A DNA stretch of 64,000 bases, taken from assembly GCF_040702995.1 (NCBI RefSeq), contig NZ_CP159992.1:2257501-2321500 (forward strand), written 5' to 3'. The notes under the pieces are model-generated. The model was given only the letters and a program-made list of their open reading frames with translations. It was not told the DNA's origin and ran no database searches. This stretch comes from Paenibacillus sp. AN1007 (lineage in GTDB: Bacteria > Bacillota > Bacilli > Paenibacillales > Paenibacillaceae). The position numbers and the translations under genes are program-made. Within the stretch, counting starts at the first letter, position 1. Each line of letters begins with the position of its first letter. This document shows positions 9,346 to 17,562 of the stretch, piece after piece.

Positions 9346-10419
9346 ATGAATCAACAAGGGCTTGACCTGCCAGAATTGATGAAAGCTGCAGTCATGACAG
9401 AGCCAGGACATATCACTATTGAGGAACAGCCTGTTCCCAGACCTTCAGCCAATGAAGTACTCATAAAAGTGATGGCTGTAGGTGTCTGCGGTTCAGATAT
9501 CCATTATTTCGAACATGGACGCATTGGCAGATTCGTTGTTGAGAAACCGATTATTCTGGGTCATGAATGCGCTGGTGTTATTGCAGCAGTAGGTAAAGAC
9601 GTTTCACGTCTGAAACCGGGTGATCGGGTTGCGATTGAGCCTGGAGTGACATGCGGACACTGTGCCGCATGCAAAGAGGGCCGATACAATCTGTGTCCAG
9701 AGGTTCAGTTTCTGGCGACACCTCCGGTAGACGGAGCTTTTGTCCAGTACATGACGATCAGGGAAGATATGGCGTTCCCGATCCCGGATCATCTGACGTA
9801 TGAGGAAGCAGCGATGAATGAACCGTTTTCTGTGGGTATTCATGCAGCACGCCGCAGTAAACTGGCTCCTGGTACAACGCTGGCGATCATGGGTATGGGA
9901 CCCGTCGGACTGATGGCTGTAGCGGCAGCCAGGGCATTCGGCGTACAGACGATCATTGTTACGGATCTGGAGGAGGTTCGTTTGGAAGCTGCCCGTAAGA
10001 TGGGCGCTGCACATACCATTAACGTACGGCATGAGGATGCAATGGAAGTGATTAAGGAAATCACTGGAGGCATCGGGGTGGATACAGCTTGGGAGACGGC
10101 TGGCAATCCGAAAGCGCTGCAGTCGGCTCTTTACTCGCTGCGCAGAGGTGGGAAACTTGCCATTGTAGGTTTGCCCGCACAGGATGAGATTGCTATCAAT
10201 GTTCCGTTTATTGCGGATAATGAAGTGGATATCTACGGCATATTCCGTTATGCGAACACGTATCCGGCAGGGATTGCCTTTCTAGCCTCCGGGCAGCATG
10301 ATGTTATGTCGTTGATCACAGATCGATATACGCTCGAGGAGACCCAGCAGGCTATGGAACGGGCGCTTCACAATAAAAGCGGCAGTCTGAAAGTGATGGT
10401 TTACCCGAACGGAATGTGA
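9346..10419 (+). CDS. Zinc-dependent polyol/sorbitol-type dehydrogenase (MDR family)
   Basis: This is a 357-residue medium-chain zinc dehydrogenase of the sorbitol/xylitol/threonine dehydrogenase type. The catalytic zinc ligands are C48 (VGVCGSDIHYF), H73-E74 (LGHECAG) and the Glu of NEPFSVGIHAA. A structural zinc site is complete, with C103, C106, C109 and C117 (TCGHCAACKEGRYNLC). The NAD-binding glycine motif is IMGMGPVGLMAV, followed by an acidic residue (IIVTDLEEVR) that suggests NAD rather than NADP. AAGGAGGAG lies upstream. It stands 161 bases after the alpha-glucuronidase and has its own strong terminator. A pentose or polyol substrate would fit the locus, but the exact substrate cannot be read from sequence. 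Confidence 0.9.
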   Translation: MNQQGLDLPELMKAAVMTEPGHITIEEQPVPRPSANEVLIKVMAVGVCGSDIHYFEHGRIGRFVVEKPIILGHECAGVIAAVGKDVSRLKPGDRVAIEPGVTCGHCAACKEGRYNLCPEVQFLATPPVDGAFVQYMTIREDMAFPIPDHLTYEEAAMNEPFSVGIHAARRSKLAPGTTLAIMGMGPVGLMAVAAARAFGVQTIIVTDLEEVRLEAARKMGAAHTINVRHEDAMEVIKEITGGIGVDTAWETAGNPKALQSALYSLRRGGKLAIVGLPAQDEIAINVPFIADNEVDIYGIFRYANTYPAGIAFLASGQHDVMSLITDRYTLEETQQAMERALHNKSGSLKVMVYPNGM

Positions 10420-10433
10420 AAAATAATCAAAGG

Positions 10434-10467
10434 AAGTCCAGTACACTAATGTGTACTGGACTTTTTT
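10434..10467 (+). terminator. Rho-independent terminator after the zinc dehydrogenase
   Basis: AAGTCCAGTACAC pairs with GTGTACTGGACTT around a TAAT loop, followed by a run of T. It is a textbook intrinsic terminator. Confidence 0.93.
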
Positions 10468-10612
10468 GCTAATTCAAACGAAGTTTTTTTCTTTTTCACA
10501 TAAAAGCCATGGACAAGCTGCCAGCACATGGTATAATTCATGTTGATTTTGTTATATAAATGAAAACACACCGTTAAAGGTGTATAGAACTCGGCGAAAG
10601 GAACTGAAGGTT

Positions 10613-10879
10613 GTGAGAACACATGAGTTTATGATTCACGCGGATTTTCATCGGGATGAGCTGTTGTCGGTATCTTCTCAGGCGTCACGTTTTTCCTCAG
10701 ATATATTATTGTCTTATACGGAGTCTGAACACGAACATCGTGTAGATGTGAAGAGTCTTCTGGGCATGGCCCTGCTTCCGCTTCGGAATGGCAGTGTTGT
10801 CCGGTTACAGACAAGAGGAATGGATGAGCTTGAGGCGCTGGAATACATGCTTCATGTACTGGAGAAAGGCCCAGCGTAA
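10613..10879 (+). CDS. HPr-like protein with degenerate active site
   Basis: This is an 88-residue protein with the HPr (PTS phosphocarrier) fold. It aligns along its length: the region around the HPr phospho-His (normally IHARPATLL) reads FHRDELLSV, the regulatory Ser-46 loop is kept as VDVKSLLGMALL, and the end matches ITISASGADE-type sequence as VRLQTRGMDELEALEYM. The aligned His is present, but Arg17 and Pro18 are replaced by Asp and Glu, so normal PEP-dependent phosphotransfer is doubtful. GTG at 10613 is chosen (AAAGGA upstream, length equal to HPr); an in-frame GTG at 10580 has its Shine-Dalgarno too close. No other PTS gene is nearby. A regulatory role like that of Crh is possible but inferred. 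Confidence 0.75.
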   Translation: MRTHEFMIHADFHRDELLSVSSQASRFSSDILLSYTESEHEHRVDVKSLLGMALLPLRNGSVVRLQTRGMDELEALEYMLHVLEKGPA

Positions 10880-11023
10880 CGGATCAATCAGCTGCCCAAT
10901 CGCATGGATTATAATTTTTTTGTCATTTCATTAAATCCTGCTGGTACTTCGTGCAAAAAAAGAGTATAATAAAATTTAGTTTGATTCTAGGGAGTACCCA
11001 TATTAAAGGAGTGTAAATAGATT

Positions 11024-11275
11024 ATGCCAAAAGTTGACATCCATCCTAAGACACAGCTCGTTATTTTCTACGATGCAAGTGCTGATTTCAAATTCCTTGC
11101 TTCTTCCACGAAGTTCTCCAACGAAACAATGGAATGGGAAGACGGTAACACTTACCCTGTTATTCGTGTAGACACCAGCTCTGCATCCCACCCGTTCTTC
11201 ACTGGTAAACAAAGAAACGTGGACATCGGTGGACGTGTTGATAAGTTCAACCGTAAATACAACCTCAAAAACTAG
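11024..11275 (+). CDS. rpmE2: 50S ribosomal protein L31 type B
   Basis: This is an 83-residue bL31 of the zinc-free type B class. It begins [20 protein letters not shown] and ends [10 protein letters not shown]. The CXXC zinc ligands of type A L31 are absent. AAAGGAG lies ahead of the ATG and a TATAAT box about 55 bases upstream. In Bacillus the type B paralog is a zinc-starvation substitute under Zur control. I saw no clear Zur box here, so that regulation is not claimed. It is monocistronic, with its own terminator. Confidence 0.96.
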   Translation: MPKVDIHPKTQLVIFYDASADFKFLASSTKFSNETMEWEDGNTYPVIRVDTSSASHPFFTGKQRNVDIGGRVDKFNRKYNLKN

Positions 11276-11294
11276 TTTGTCCATAGATGACAGG

Positions 11295-11327
11295 AAAACC
11301 CCGGGAGATGATTCCTGGGGTTTTTTT
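11295..11327 (+). terminator. Rho-independent terminator after L31
   Basis: AACCCCGGGA pairs with TTCCTGGGGTT (one G-T pair) around a short loop, followed by seven T. Confidence 0.92.
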
Positions 11328-11439
11328 GTGTCTCCACACAGCTGTATCGATTGAGTTCAGGCAGCCAATTATTGCGCTTTCAATAGATTCAGTTGTAAAC
11401 TAGTACAGAGTCTGAACTTAGTGGAGGAGGAAACAGAAA

Positions 11440-11748
11440 ATGAGCAGAATTACACATATGGTGACATTTACCCTTTATGCAGGCAAGGATACCGAGGAGG
11501 CCGAGGTTTTTTTGAAGGAAAGCAAGGAAGCGCTTGCGGTTATTCCGGGTGTTGAACATTTTCGAGTCCTGCGTCAAGTGAGTGCAAAGAACGAGTTTGA
11601 TTACGGCTTTTCCATGGAATTTGCAGATCAGGAAGCGTATGATGCTTACAATGATCATCCCGTACACCGTCAGTATGTCGCAGAGCGCTGGGAGAAGGAA
11701 GTCAGCCGTTTTCAGGAAATCGATTTGATGGAACAACGTGCAAATTGA
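11440..11748 (+). CDS. Dabb (stress-responsive alpha/beta barrel) domain protein
   Basis: This is a 102-residue single-domain Dabb protein. The N-terminal strand ITHMVTFTLYAGK, the middle IPGVEHFRVLRQVS and the end FDYGFSMEFADQEAYDAYND and HPVHRQYVAERW give the ferredoxin-like dimeric barrel typical of the family. GGAGGAGG precedes the ATG. Family members are small stress proteins or cyclase-like enzymes, and no specific reaction can be assigned. It lies 118 bases upstream of an SDR gene on the same strand and may be co-transcribed with it. Confidence 0.88.
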   Translation: MSRITHMVTFTLYAGKDTEEAEVFLKESKEALAVIPGVEHFRVLRQVSAKNEFDYGFSMEFADQEAYDAYNDHPVHRQYVAERWEKEVSRFQEIDLMEQRAN

Positions 11749-11866
11749 TGATTGCAGGAGTCTGCAGAAATAGCATTAGGAAAGCATCTTCCTCTATCGT
11801 TTAATCGAAATCGTTTTCCGTGGAAGCTTCTAAACAGGTAGAATCCATAAGGAGGTGATCTCTGCA

Positions 11867-12628
11867 ATGCAGCTGAATCTAACGGGGAAAACGGCATTAG
11901 TAACTGGAGCAACCGGACAATTGGGTAGAATCATTGCTCGTACACTTGCTGCTTGCGGCGCGAACCTGGCCCTTCATTACATAAACAATGAAACGAAGGC
12001 GAATGAACTGTTAGGCGAGATCGAAGCAATGGGGCGTCAGGCCGTCATTGTACAGGGTGACATTACCAAACAGGATACGGCATTTCGGATACGGGATGAA
12101 ATCCAGAACAAGCTGGGTGGTGTAGACATTGTCGTTGCTAATGCAGTCATTCAATACGAATGGACCACTGTGCTGGAGCAGGCACCTGAGGACTATCTAA
12201 GTCAATTCGAATCCTGTGTGATGCAGAGTGTATATCTGGCCAAAGCTTTTATTCCGTATATGCAGCAGGTGAAGTCGGGTCGTTTTATCGGGATTAATAC
12301 CGAGTGTGCGATGCAGAATTTTGCCCACCAATCGGCGTACAGTGCCGGAAAACGCGGTATGGATGGTGTCTACCGTGTTTTAGCCAAGGAGGTTGGCGCG
12401 TATCAGATTACGGTGAACCAGGTAGCTCCGGGTTGGACAATCAGTGAACGGGATCGAGCAGGTGAACCTGGGCAGGATGAAGCCTATACTCGGACCGTGC
12501 CATTACAGCGCAGAGGAGAGGATCAAGAAATCGCCAATGCGGTTGCGTTCTTGGCATCGGATCTGTCCTCCTTTATTACCGGAGCGTATATCCCTGTAAG
12601 CGGCGGAAATGTTATGCCAGCAATCTGA
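11867..12628 (+). CDS. SDR-family oxidoreductase
   Basis: This is a 253-residue classical short-chain dehydrogenase/reductase. It has the cofactor loop VTGATGQLGRIIA, the NAG-like strand VVANAVIQ, the catalytic YSAGK, and the APGW motif after the active site. The residue 13 before the catalytic Tyr, usually Ser, is Thr (GINTECAMQ), a conservative change. A GTG at 11855 opens a longer frame, but it lies inside the AAGGAGGTG ribosome site, so the ATG at 11867 is the start. The substrate is unknown. An Asn in the second strand (LHYINNETKANE) does not settle NAD versus NADP. Confidence 0.88.
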   Translation: MQLNLTGKTALVTGATGQLGRIIARTLAACGANLALHYINNETKANELLGEIEAMGRQAVIVQGDITKQDTAFRIRDEIQNKLGGVDIVVANAVIQYEWTTVLEQAPEDYLSQFESCVMQSVYLAKAFIPYMQQVKSGRFIGINTECAMQNFAHQSAYSAGKRGMDGVYRVLAKEVGAYQITVNQVAPGWTISERDRAGEPGQDEAYTRTVPLQRRGEDQEIANAVAFLASDLSSFITGAYIPVSGGNVMPAI

Positions 12629-12713
12629 ATTAGTCATAAGATATCGTATTTTTGATTTATCGGGATTCTCTGGAGCATGTAAAGTAGGATATAAAGCGCA
12701 CCTTTATAAGATT

Positions 12714-12747
12714 ATCCGTTTGCCTTCAAGGCAAACGGATTTTTTTG
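12714..12747 (+). terminator. Rho-independent terminator after the SDR
   Basis: ATCCGTTTGCC and GGCAAACGGAT form a perfect 11-bp stem with a TTCAA loop and a long T-run. An ORF-like stretch (12609-12812) across it is not a gene. Confidence 0.93.
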
Positions 12748-12917
12748 ATTTTCTTTTTTTGATGTTCAATGAAATTATTGTATCGGTTGTCATCATCATA
12801 TACTTGAAATGACATATGAGTTTGATTCGATTTTCAAAAATTTGGGGTATAAGAATAGGTATATTCACGGGAAGGTAACCTAATCAAAATAACATATCGA
12901 AGGAGTGACTGTGCATC

Positions 12918-14645
12918 ATGAAAAAAACGATTGCAGATGTTCTTGTTGAAGCTTTGCTCAATGCAGGTATACACAGGATATACGGCATAGTTGGAGACTC
13001 TTTAAATGCAGTCCTCGACTCCATACGCAAGTCGGGCAAGATAGAATGGATTCATGTACGGCATGAAGAAGTGGCTGCTTTTGCTGCTGGTGCAGACGCT
13101 CAAGTCAGCGGCAGCTTAGCCGTGTGTGCAGGCAGCAGCGGGCCGGGTAATATGCATTTGATCAACGGACTATATGACTGCCACCGCAATCGAGTGCCGG
13201 TACTCGCCATTGCTGCTCATATTCCGAGTGACGAGATCGGCAGCGATTATTTTCAAGCGACTCATCCAGAGTATCTGTTTCAGGAATGCAGTCATTATTG
13301 CGAAGTGATTACAACCGCCAAACAGATGCCGCGTTCGCTCACCATGGCAATGCAGACAGCGGTTGCCCGTTCCGGTGTGTCTGTCATTGTGCTGCCAGGT
13401 GATGTTGCCGGGCTTGAAGCTGCTGATCTGCCTGTTCCTGAACATGTGTACCACGCACCACATCCGATCGTACATCCTTCTGAGCCTGAACTCGCCAAGC
13501 TCGCTTCATATTTGAATCAGGATAAAAAGATTACACTTCTCTGCGGAGCCGGGTGTGCCGGGGCACGTGAACCGCTGCTGGAGCTGTGTGACCGGCTGAA
13601 ATCCCCTATGGTTATAGCCCTTCGTGGCAAAGAGTACCTGGAATACGACAATCCGTATTCGGTGGGACTAACAGGGCTGATCGGATATTCCTCGGGATAC
13701 CATGCCATGATGGATTGTGATGTACTGCTCATGCTCGGAACAGACTTCCCGTATCGCCAGTTTTACCCGGAAGATGCCACAGTACTTCAGGTGGATATTC
13801 AAACCTCACATCTGGGCCGGCGTACGAAGCTGGATTATGGTGTGTGCGGAGACGTCAAGGCAACGCTCGAAGCCCTGCTTCCCTACCTGACGACGGAACA
13901 TAGTGATAAACATCTGCGCAAAAGTGTGAAACACTACGCCAAGGTTCGTGAGGATCTGGACGAGCTGGCCGTAGGCAAACCAGGCAAAAAACCGATTCAT
14001 CCACAGTATTTGACCAAAGTGATCAGTGATGCTGCTGCAGAAAATGCAATCTTTACCTGTGACGTGGGTACCCCTACCGTATGGGCAGCTCGTTATATTG
14101 AAATGAGCCGTAATCGCAGATTACTGGGTTCATTCAATCACGGAACAATGGCAAATGCACTGCCGCAGGCGATCGGCGCTCAGGTTGCTGAACCTGGAAG
14201 GCAGGTCATCTCCTTATCAGGTGATGGCGGTTTAGCGATGCTGATGGGTGATCTGCTCACGCTGAAACAGCATAACCTTCCAGTAAAAGTGGTTGTATTT
14301 AACAATGGCGCACTCAGTTTTGTGGAACTGGAGATGAAAGCAGCCGGATTCCTCGAATCCGGTACGGAACTTGTGAATCCCAACTTTGCGATGGTTGCTC
14401 AGGCGATGGGCATTGAGGGAATCCGTGTGAAAGACCCTGCAGAGCTTGAAGGGGCAGTTGATCGTGCGCTGCAGCACAATGGGCCGGTCCTGATCGACGT
14501 GGTGGTCAATCGCCAAGAGCTGTCGCTGCCTCCGAAGATTAATATAAAACAAGCTGAGGGTTTTACGTTATGGATGATGAAAGCTGTTCTGAACGGACGC
14601 GGTGATGAATTGATTGAGCTTGCCAAAACGAACCTGCTTCGATAG
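12918..14645 (+). CDS. poxB: Pyruvate oxidase / pyruvate:quinone oxidoreductase
   Basis: This is a 575-residue thiamine-diphosphate flavoenzyme that decarboxylates pyruvate to acetate and CO2. It is strikingly similar to E. coli PoxB throughout: GVTGDSLN-like IVGDSLNAVLDS, the TPP-activating Glu in HVRHEEVAAFAAGADAQ, GSSGPGNMHLINGLYDCHRN, the FAD region LRGKEYLEYDNPYSVGLTG, and the Mg/TPP motif SGDGGLAMLMGD...VVFNN. The C-terminal tail (RGDELIELAKTNLLR) matches the PoxB lipid-binding alpha-peptide, so electrons probably go to membrane quinone rather than O2. AAGGAG lies about 12 bases before the ATG. It is monocistronic. B. subtilis YdaP is a SigB-controlled relative; no convincing SigB promoter was found here. 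Confidence 0.94.
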   Translation: MKKTIADVLVEALLNAGIHRIYGIVGDSLNAVLDSIRKSGKIEWIHVRHEEVAAFAAGADAQVSGSLAVCAGSSGPGNMHLINGLYDCHRNRVPVLAIAAHIPSDEIGSDYFQATHPEYLFQECSHYCEVITTAKQMPRSLTMAMQTAVARSGVSVIVLPGDVAGLEAADLPVPEHVYHAPHPIVHPSEPELAKLASYLNQDKKITLLCGAGCAGAREPLLELCDRLKSPMVIALRGKEYLEYDNPYSVGLTGLIGYSSGYHAMMDCDVLLMLGTDFPYRQFYPEDATVLQVDIQTSHLGRRTKLDYGVCGDVKATLEALLPYLTTEHSDKHLRKSVKHYAKVREDLDELAVGKPGKKPIHPQYLTKVISDAAAENAIFTCDVGTPTVWAARYIEMSRNRRLLGSFNHGTMANALPQAIGAQVAEPGRQVISLSGDGGLAMLMGDLLTLKQHNLPVKVVVFNNGALSFVELEMKAAGFLESGTELVNPNFAMVAQAMGIEGIRVKDPAELEGAVDRALQHNGPVLIDVVVNRQELSLPPKINIKQAEGFTLWMMKAVLNGRGDELIELAKTNLLR

Positions 14646-14748
14646 GGCATGGGTAACCGTGATAGATGCAGGAAGGATTCAAAAAACGAAATAGATTCAA
14701 AGAATTGGGTTTGTTTTCAAACCGAATGTTACTTAGAATAGGTAAAGT

Positions 14749-14767
14749 CAGGAAGGTATCCTTCCTG
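14749..14767 (+). terminator. Weak hairpin after poxB
   Basis: CAGGAAGG and CCTTCCTG flank TAT, about 105 bases after poxB. There is no T-run directly after it, so it is only a candidate terminator. Confidence 0.35.
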
Positions 14768-14850
14768 GCTTATATCATTTCATACATGTGAAGCCGAGCA
14801 AATGAATGAATTGGTACAAGCACACATGACACATATCGGAGGAGATCATC

Positions 14851-15606
14851 ATGAGTCACACAGGAAAAGTAGCGATCATTACGGGAGCAGGCAGTGGATT
14901 AGGTCAGGCTGCAGCGCTGAAGCTTGCGAAGCAGGGCGCTTCAATCGTTGTCGTTGATCTAATCGAGGAAACAGGGCTTGAGACGGTGAAACAGATTGAG
15001 CAGCTGGGAAGTAAAGCTATTTTTGTCCAGGCAGACGTAAGTAAGGCCGACGAAGTCGAGAATTATGTGAAAAAGACAATTGAAGAGTTTGGCCGGATTG
15101 ATCTGTTCTTTAACAACGCGGGGATCGCCGGACCGGGAATCAAATTGATTGAACATACCATTGAGCAGTTTGATCAGATTATCGACATTAATCTGAGAAG
15201 TGTGTTCTACGGACTAAAATATGTCATCACTGAAATGCTCAAAACAGGCGGAGGCGCTATTGTAAATACGGCTTCTACAGCAGGTATCGTGGGTGTACCG
15301 GCGGTTGCGCCTTATGCGGCAACCAAACACGGCGTTGTTGGTTTGACCCGCACAGCAGCAATTGAATATGGCAAGGATAACATTCGTGTCAACGCTATAG
15401 CCCCAGGTACTATAGAGACACCGATGGTTGTTCAGTTTGGCAAAGACAATCCGGAAGTATTCCAGGCTACGGTAGACAGCATTCCATCGGGGCGTCTGGG
15501 CAAACCGGAAGAGATCGCGAATCTGGTGTCCTTTTTGCTTGGAGATGAGGCTCCGTACATTAATGGCGCTGTATATCCGATTGATGGTGCAGTGACGGCA
15601 CAATAA
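14851..15606 (+). CDS. SDR-family oxidoreductase
   Basis: This is a 251-residue classical short-chain dehydrogenase. It has TGAGSGLGQAAALKLA for cofactor binding, an Asp ending the second strand (VVVDLIEETG) that favours NAD(H), FFNNAGIAG, the catalytic Ser in NTASTAGIVG, YAATKHG for Tyr/Lys, and VNAIAPGTIETPM. The end YINGAVYPIDGAVTAQ is typical of the FabG/glucose-dehydrogenase-like group. GGAGGAG precedes the ATG. It stands alone between poxB and a convergent operon, and no substrate can be assigned. A single-gene stress or detoxification role is possible. Confidence 0.9.
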   Translation: MSHTGKVAIITGAGSGLGQAAALKLAKQGASIVVVDLIEETGLETVKQIEQLGSKAIFVQADVSKADEVENYVKKTIEEFGRIDLFFNNAGIAGPGIKLIEHTIEQFDQIIDINLRSVFYGLKYVITEMLKTGGGAIVNTASTAGIVGVPAVAPYAATKHGVVGLTRTAAIEYGKDNIRVNAIAPGTIETPMVVQFGKDNPEVFQATVDSIPSGRLGKPEEIANLVSFLLGDEAPYINGAVYPIDGAVTAQ

Positions 15607-15756
15607 GGATTTATAAAATACACATATGGTTGATTAAGAAATAAGAAGAGGGGCTGTGTGGTGTATTTCGCTGCAGGTCCCTTTTTTGCATTGGATACAG
15701 TCCAGCCTGTCATACTGCCGATTGTGAGAAAGGCGTTAACAGTCTCTTTATCATCA

Positions 15757-15796
15757 CAAAAAAACGAGCCGCTAGAATCGTTTCCAGGGCTCGTTT
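15757..15796 (-). terminator. Rho-independent terminator of the P450 operon
   Basis: On the minus strand AAACGAGCC pairs with GGCTCGTTT and is followed by a run of T. It begins just after the stop of the L7/L12-like gene. Confidence 0.85.
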
Positions 15797-15802
15797 GGCC
15801 TA

Positions 15803-16165
15803 CTATTTGTCCAGTGCATCCACCTGATCCTTGGCTTCTTTTAAAGAGAGGCCGCGGGCTTCACGCAATGTTTTGATCGCTTTAATTTTGTTCCCGCTGC
15901 GTACCATGGTAAGCAGTTCCTGCTCTAACTCACGATCCATTGTAGGATGAGACATCGTGCTGCTATCAGAAGAAGGAAAGAAGGATACAGCATCTGGTGC
16001 AGAAGAGGTGCTGTTTACACCAAAACGATGGGTATCGCCGGATGAACCGTACCGAAGCCCCTCCACCTCTGTCTTCAATTCATCTACCTGACGCTGCAGA
16101 CTCCCTAGCTTGGACCATAATAATGGAGTGATGAGCAGCAGAACAACGAGCAAGAAGCCGCTCAT
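15803..16165 (-). CDS. Membrane-anchored protein with ribosomal L7/L12 C-terminal-like domain
   Basis: This is a 120-residue protein in three parts: a membrane helix at residues 4-18 (FLLVVLLLITPLLW), a short coiled coil (LGSLQRQVDELKTEVEGL) and a Ser-rich linker, then a C-terminal segment like the L7/L12 C-terminal domain (SGNKIKAIKTLREARGLSLK, then EAKDQVDAL). The true ATG at 16165 overlaps the stop of the P450 gene as ATGA; a longer frame to 16219 has no ribosome site. The L7/L12 C-domain recruits translation GTPases on the ribosome, but a membrane-tethered copy is not a ribosomal protein. Its coupling to a P450 is visible. Its role is unknown. Confidence 0.75.
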   Translation of the reverse strand: MSGFLLVVLLLITPLLWSKLGSLQRQVDELKTEVEGLRYGSSGDTHRFGVNSTSSAPDAVSFFPSSDSSTMSHPTMDRELEQELLTMVRSGNKIKAIKTLREARGLSLKEAKDQVDALDK

Positions 16166-17361
16166 TTCAGCTGTACCGGGAGTTCTTGGACGCCGCGTAC
16201 GACCATGCCCGGTCTCCATTCCAAGGTGTCGACATCCTTTTGCAGTCTAATGTTGGGGAAACGCTTTAACAGCGTGCTGACTGCAATCTCTCCTTCAAGA
16301 CGGGCCAGCGGTGCACCAAGACAGAGATGAATGCCTTTGCCAAAAGCTAAATGTGCGCTTTTCTCACGTGTAATATCAAACACGTCCGCGTCTTGGAACT
16401 GCTCTTCATCCCGATTGGCTGCATCCAGCGCAACGATCACAAGGTCTCCCTTGGCGATCTGCTGTCCGCGGAATTCAATATCCTCGGAAGCCCAGCGAGA
16501 AGTGCTGAATTCCACCGGCCCGTTATACCGCAGCATCTCTTCAATAGCTTGATGAATCAGCTCAGGCTGCTGAACTAACAAGTCCCGCTGTTCCGGATGT
16601 TCCAGTAGGGCCAGAATACCGTTACCTATAAGATTTACAGTCGTTTCATGTCCGGCAATAATAAGTAGAGAAACAACGCCAAGAAGTTCTCTTTCGGTTA
16701 ACTGGTCACCGGATTCTTCGGCAATGACAAGCTGGCTGATGAGATCCTGTCCGGGTTCTTTTCGCACTTTGGCGAACCAAGCGGTCAGATACTCGGTGAA
16801 CTCCCGTTCATGCTGCTCAAACAGTTCGACACTCTTGGTCGTGGATGCATCGATGACGGTGTTCGACCACATCCGGAATTTGTCACGATCCTCCACCGGA
16901 ACACCTAAAATTTCACTGATGACAATAATAGGGAGCGGAAAGGCAAAGTCATCAATCAGATTCATTGTGTCCTGTGAAGGTAGATTGTCCAGGAGATCAT
17001 CCGCGATATTCTGGATATGGCTTCTCATATCTGCGACTAGTTTAGGCGTAAAAGCCTTCTGTACCAAACCCCGCAAACGACGGTGATCCGGCGGATCGGA
17101 GAACAGCATGTTGCTGGAGAAAATACTCTGATTGCCCGCTCCGTATCGTTTGACCATGTCTTTGCTGAAGCGGTTATCTTTTAAGATTTGAACCGCGTCC
17201 TCATACTTGGATATCATCCAGCCAAACTCACCGTTAGGGAACATGACCTTGAAGACGGGATGCTCTTTTCTTAATTTTTCATAGACGGGATAGGGGTTGT
17301 GAGTAAAGGATGCCGTAAAAATACTGGAGCTTGAAGTGTCATTGGATTCATTCGGATTCAA
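16162..17361 (-). CDS. Class I cytochrome P450 (CYP107-like)
   Basis: This is a soluble bacterial P450 of about 399 residues that needs separate ferredoxin partners. It shows the I-helix oxygen-activating IAGHETTVNL, the ExxR of the K-helix (EEMLRYNG, then the conserved downstream Arg in TSRWASEDIEF) and the haem-binding AFGKGIHLCLGAPLARLE with the axial Cys. There is no N-terminal membrane anchor. A frame reaches back to a GTG at 17442, but a TTG at 17361 has GGAGAGGAG nine bases ahead and gives the usual length, so it is chosen. The stop overlaps the downstream membrane L7/L12-like gene. The substrate is unknown, and no ferredoxin or reductase gene is adjacent. Confidence 0.9.
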   Translation of the reverse strand: MNPNESNDTSSSSIFTASFTHNPYPVYEKLRKEHPVFKVMFPNGEFGWMISKYEDAVQILKDNRFSKDMVKRYGAGNQSIFSSNMLFSDPPDHRRLRGLVQKAFTPKLVADMRSHIQNIADDLLDNLPSQDTMNLIDDFAFPLPIIVISEILGVPVEDRDKFRMWSNTVIDASTTKSVELFEQHEREFTEYLTAWFAKVRKEPGQDLISQLVIAEESGDQLTERELLGVVSLLIIAGHETTVNLIGNGILALLEHPEQRDLLVQQPELIHQAIEEMLRYNGPVEFSTSRWASEDIEFRGQQIAKGDLVIVALDAANRDEEQFQDADVFDITREKSAHLAFGKGIHLCLGAPLARLEGEIAVSTLLKRFPNIRLQKDVDTLEWRPGMVVRGVQELPVQLK

Positions 17362-17562
17362 ATGTGTAATCTCCTCTCCTATGGCTTGATCGTATTTTAC
17401 CCTCTTTTTAGGTGATAAGCAAAGAATGGAAATTGGATTCACGGTCCTAAAACCCGATTGCTGCAGGAATACAGGCAGGACTTCCAGAAAAGAAAAGAGT
17501 GAATCAAGATGAATGAAGAATACGCTTTCAAATTGAAAAATGAAAAAGAGGTGAGGACGGTT

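Noticed and set aside
10940-10970. Zur box or full sigma-A promoter before rpmE2
   Set aside because: A TATAAT is present, but the -35 match is poor and no Zur palindrome is visible.
12609-12812. 67-codon plus-strand frame
   Set aside because: It overlaps the SDR end, runs through a clear terminator and has no ribosome site.
12820-12880. SigB-type promoter before poxB (GGGTAT present)
   Set aside because: The only GTTTGA-like -35 is 19 bases away, outside the usual 12-15 base spacing.
15658-15876. 72-codon plus-strand frame after the SDR
   Set aside because: It runs antisense into the terminator and the end of the L7/L12-like gene, with no ribosome site or family similarity.
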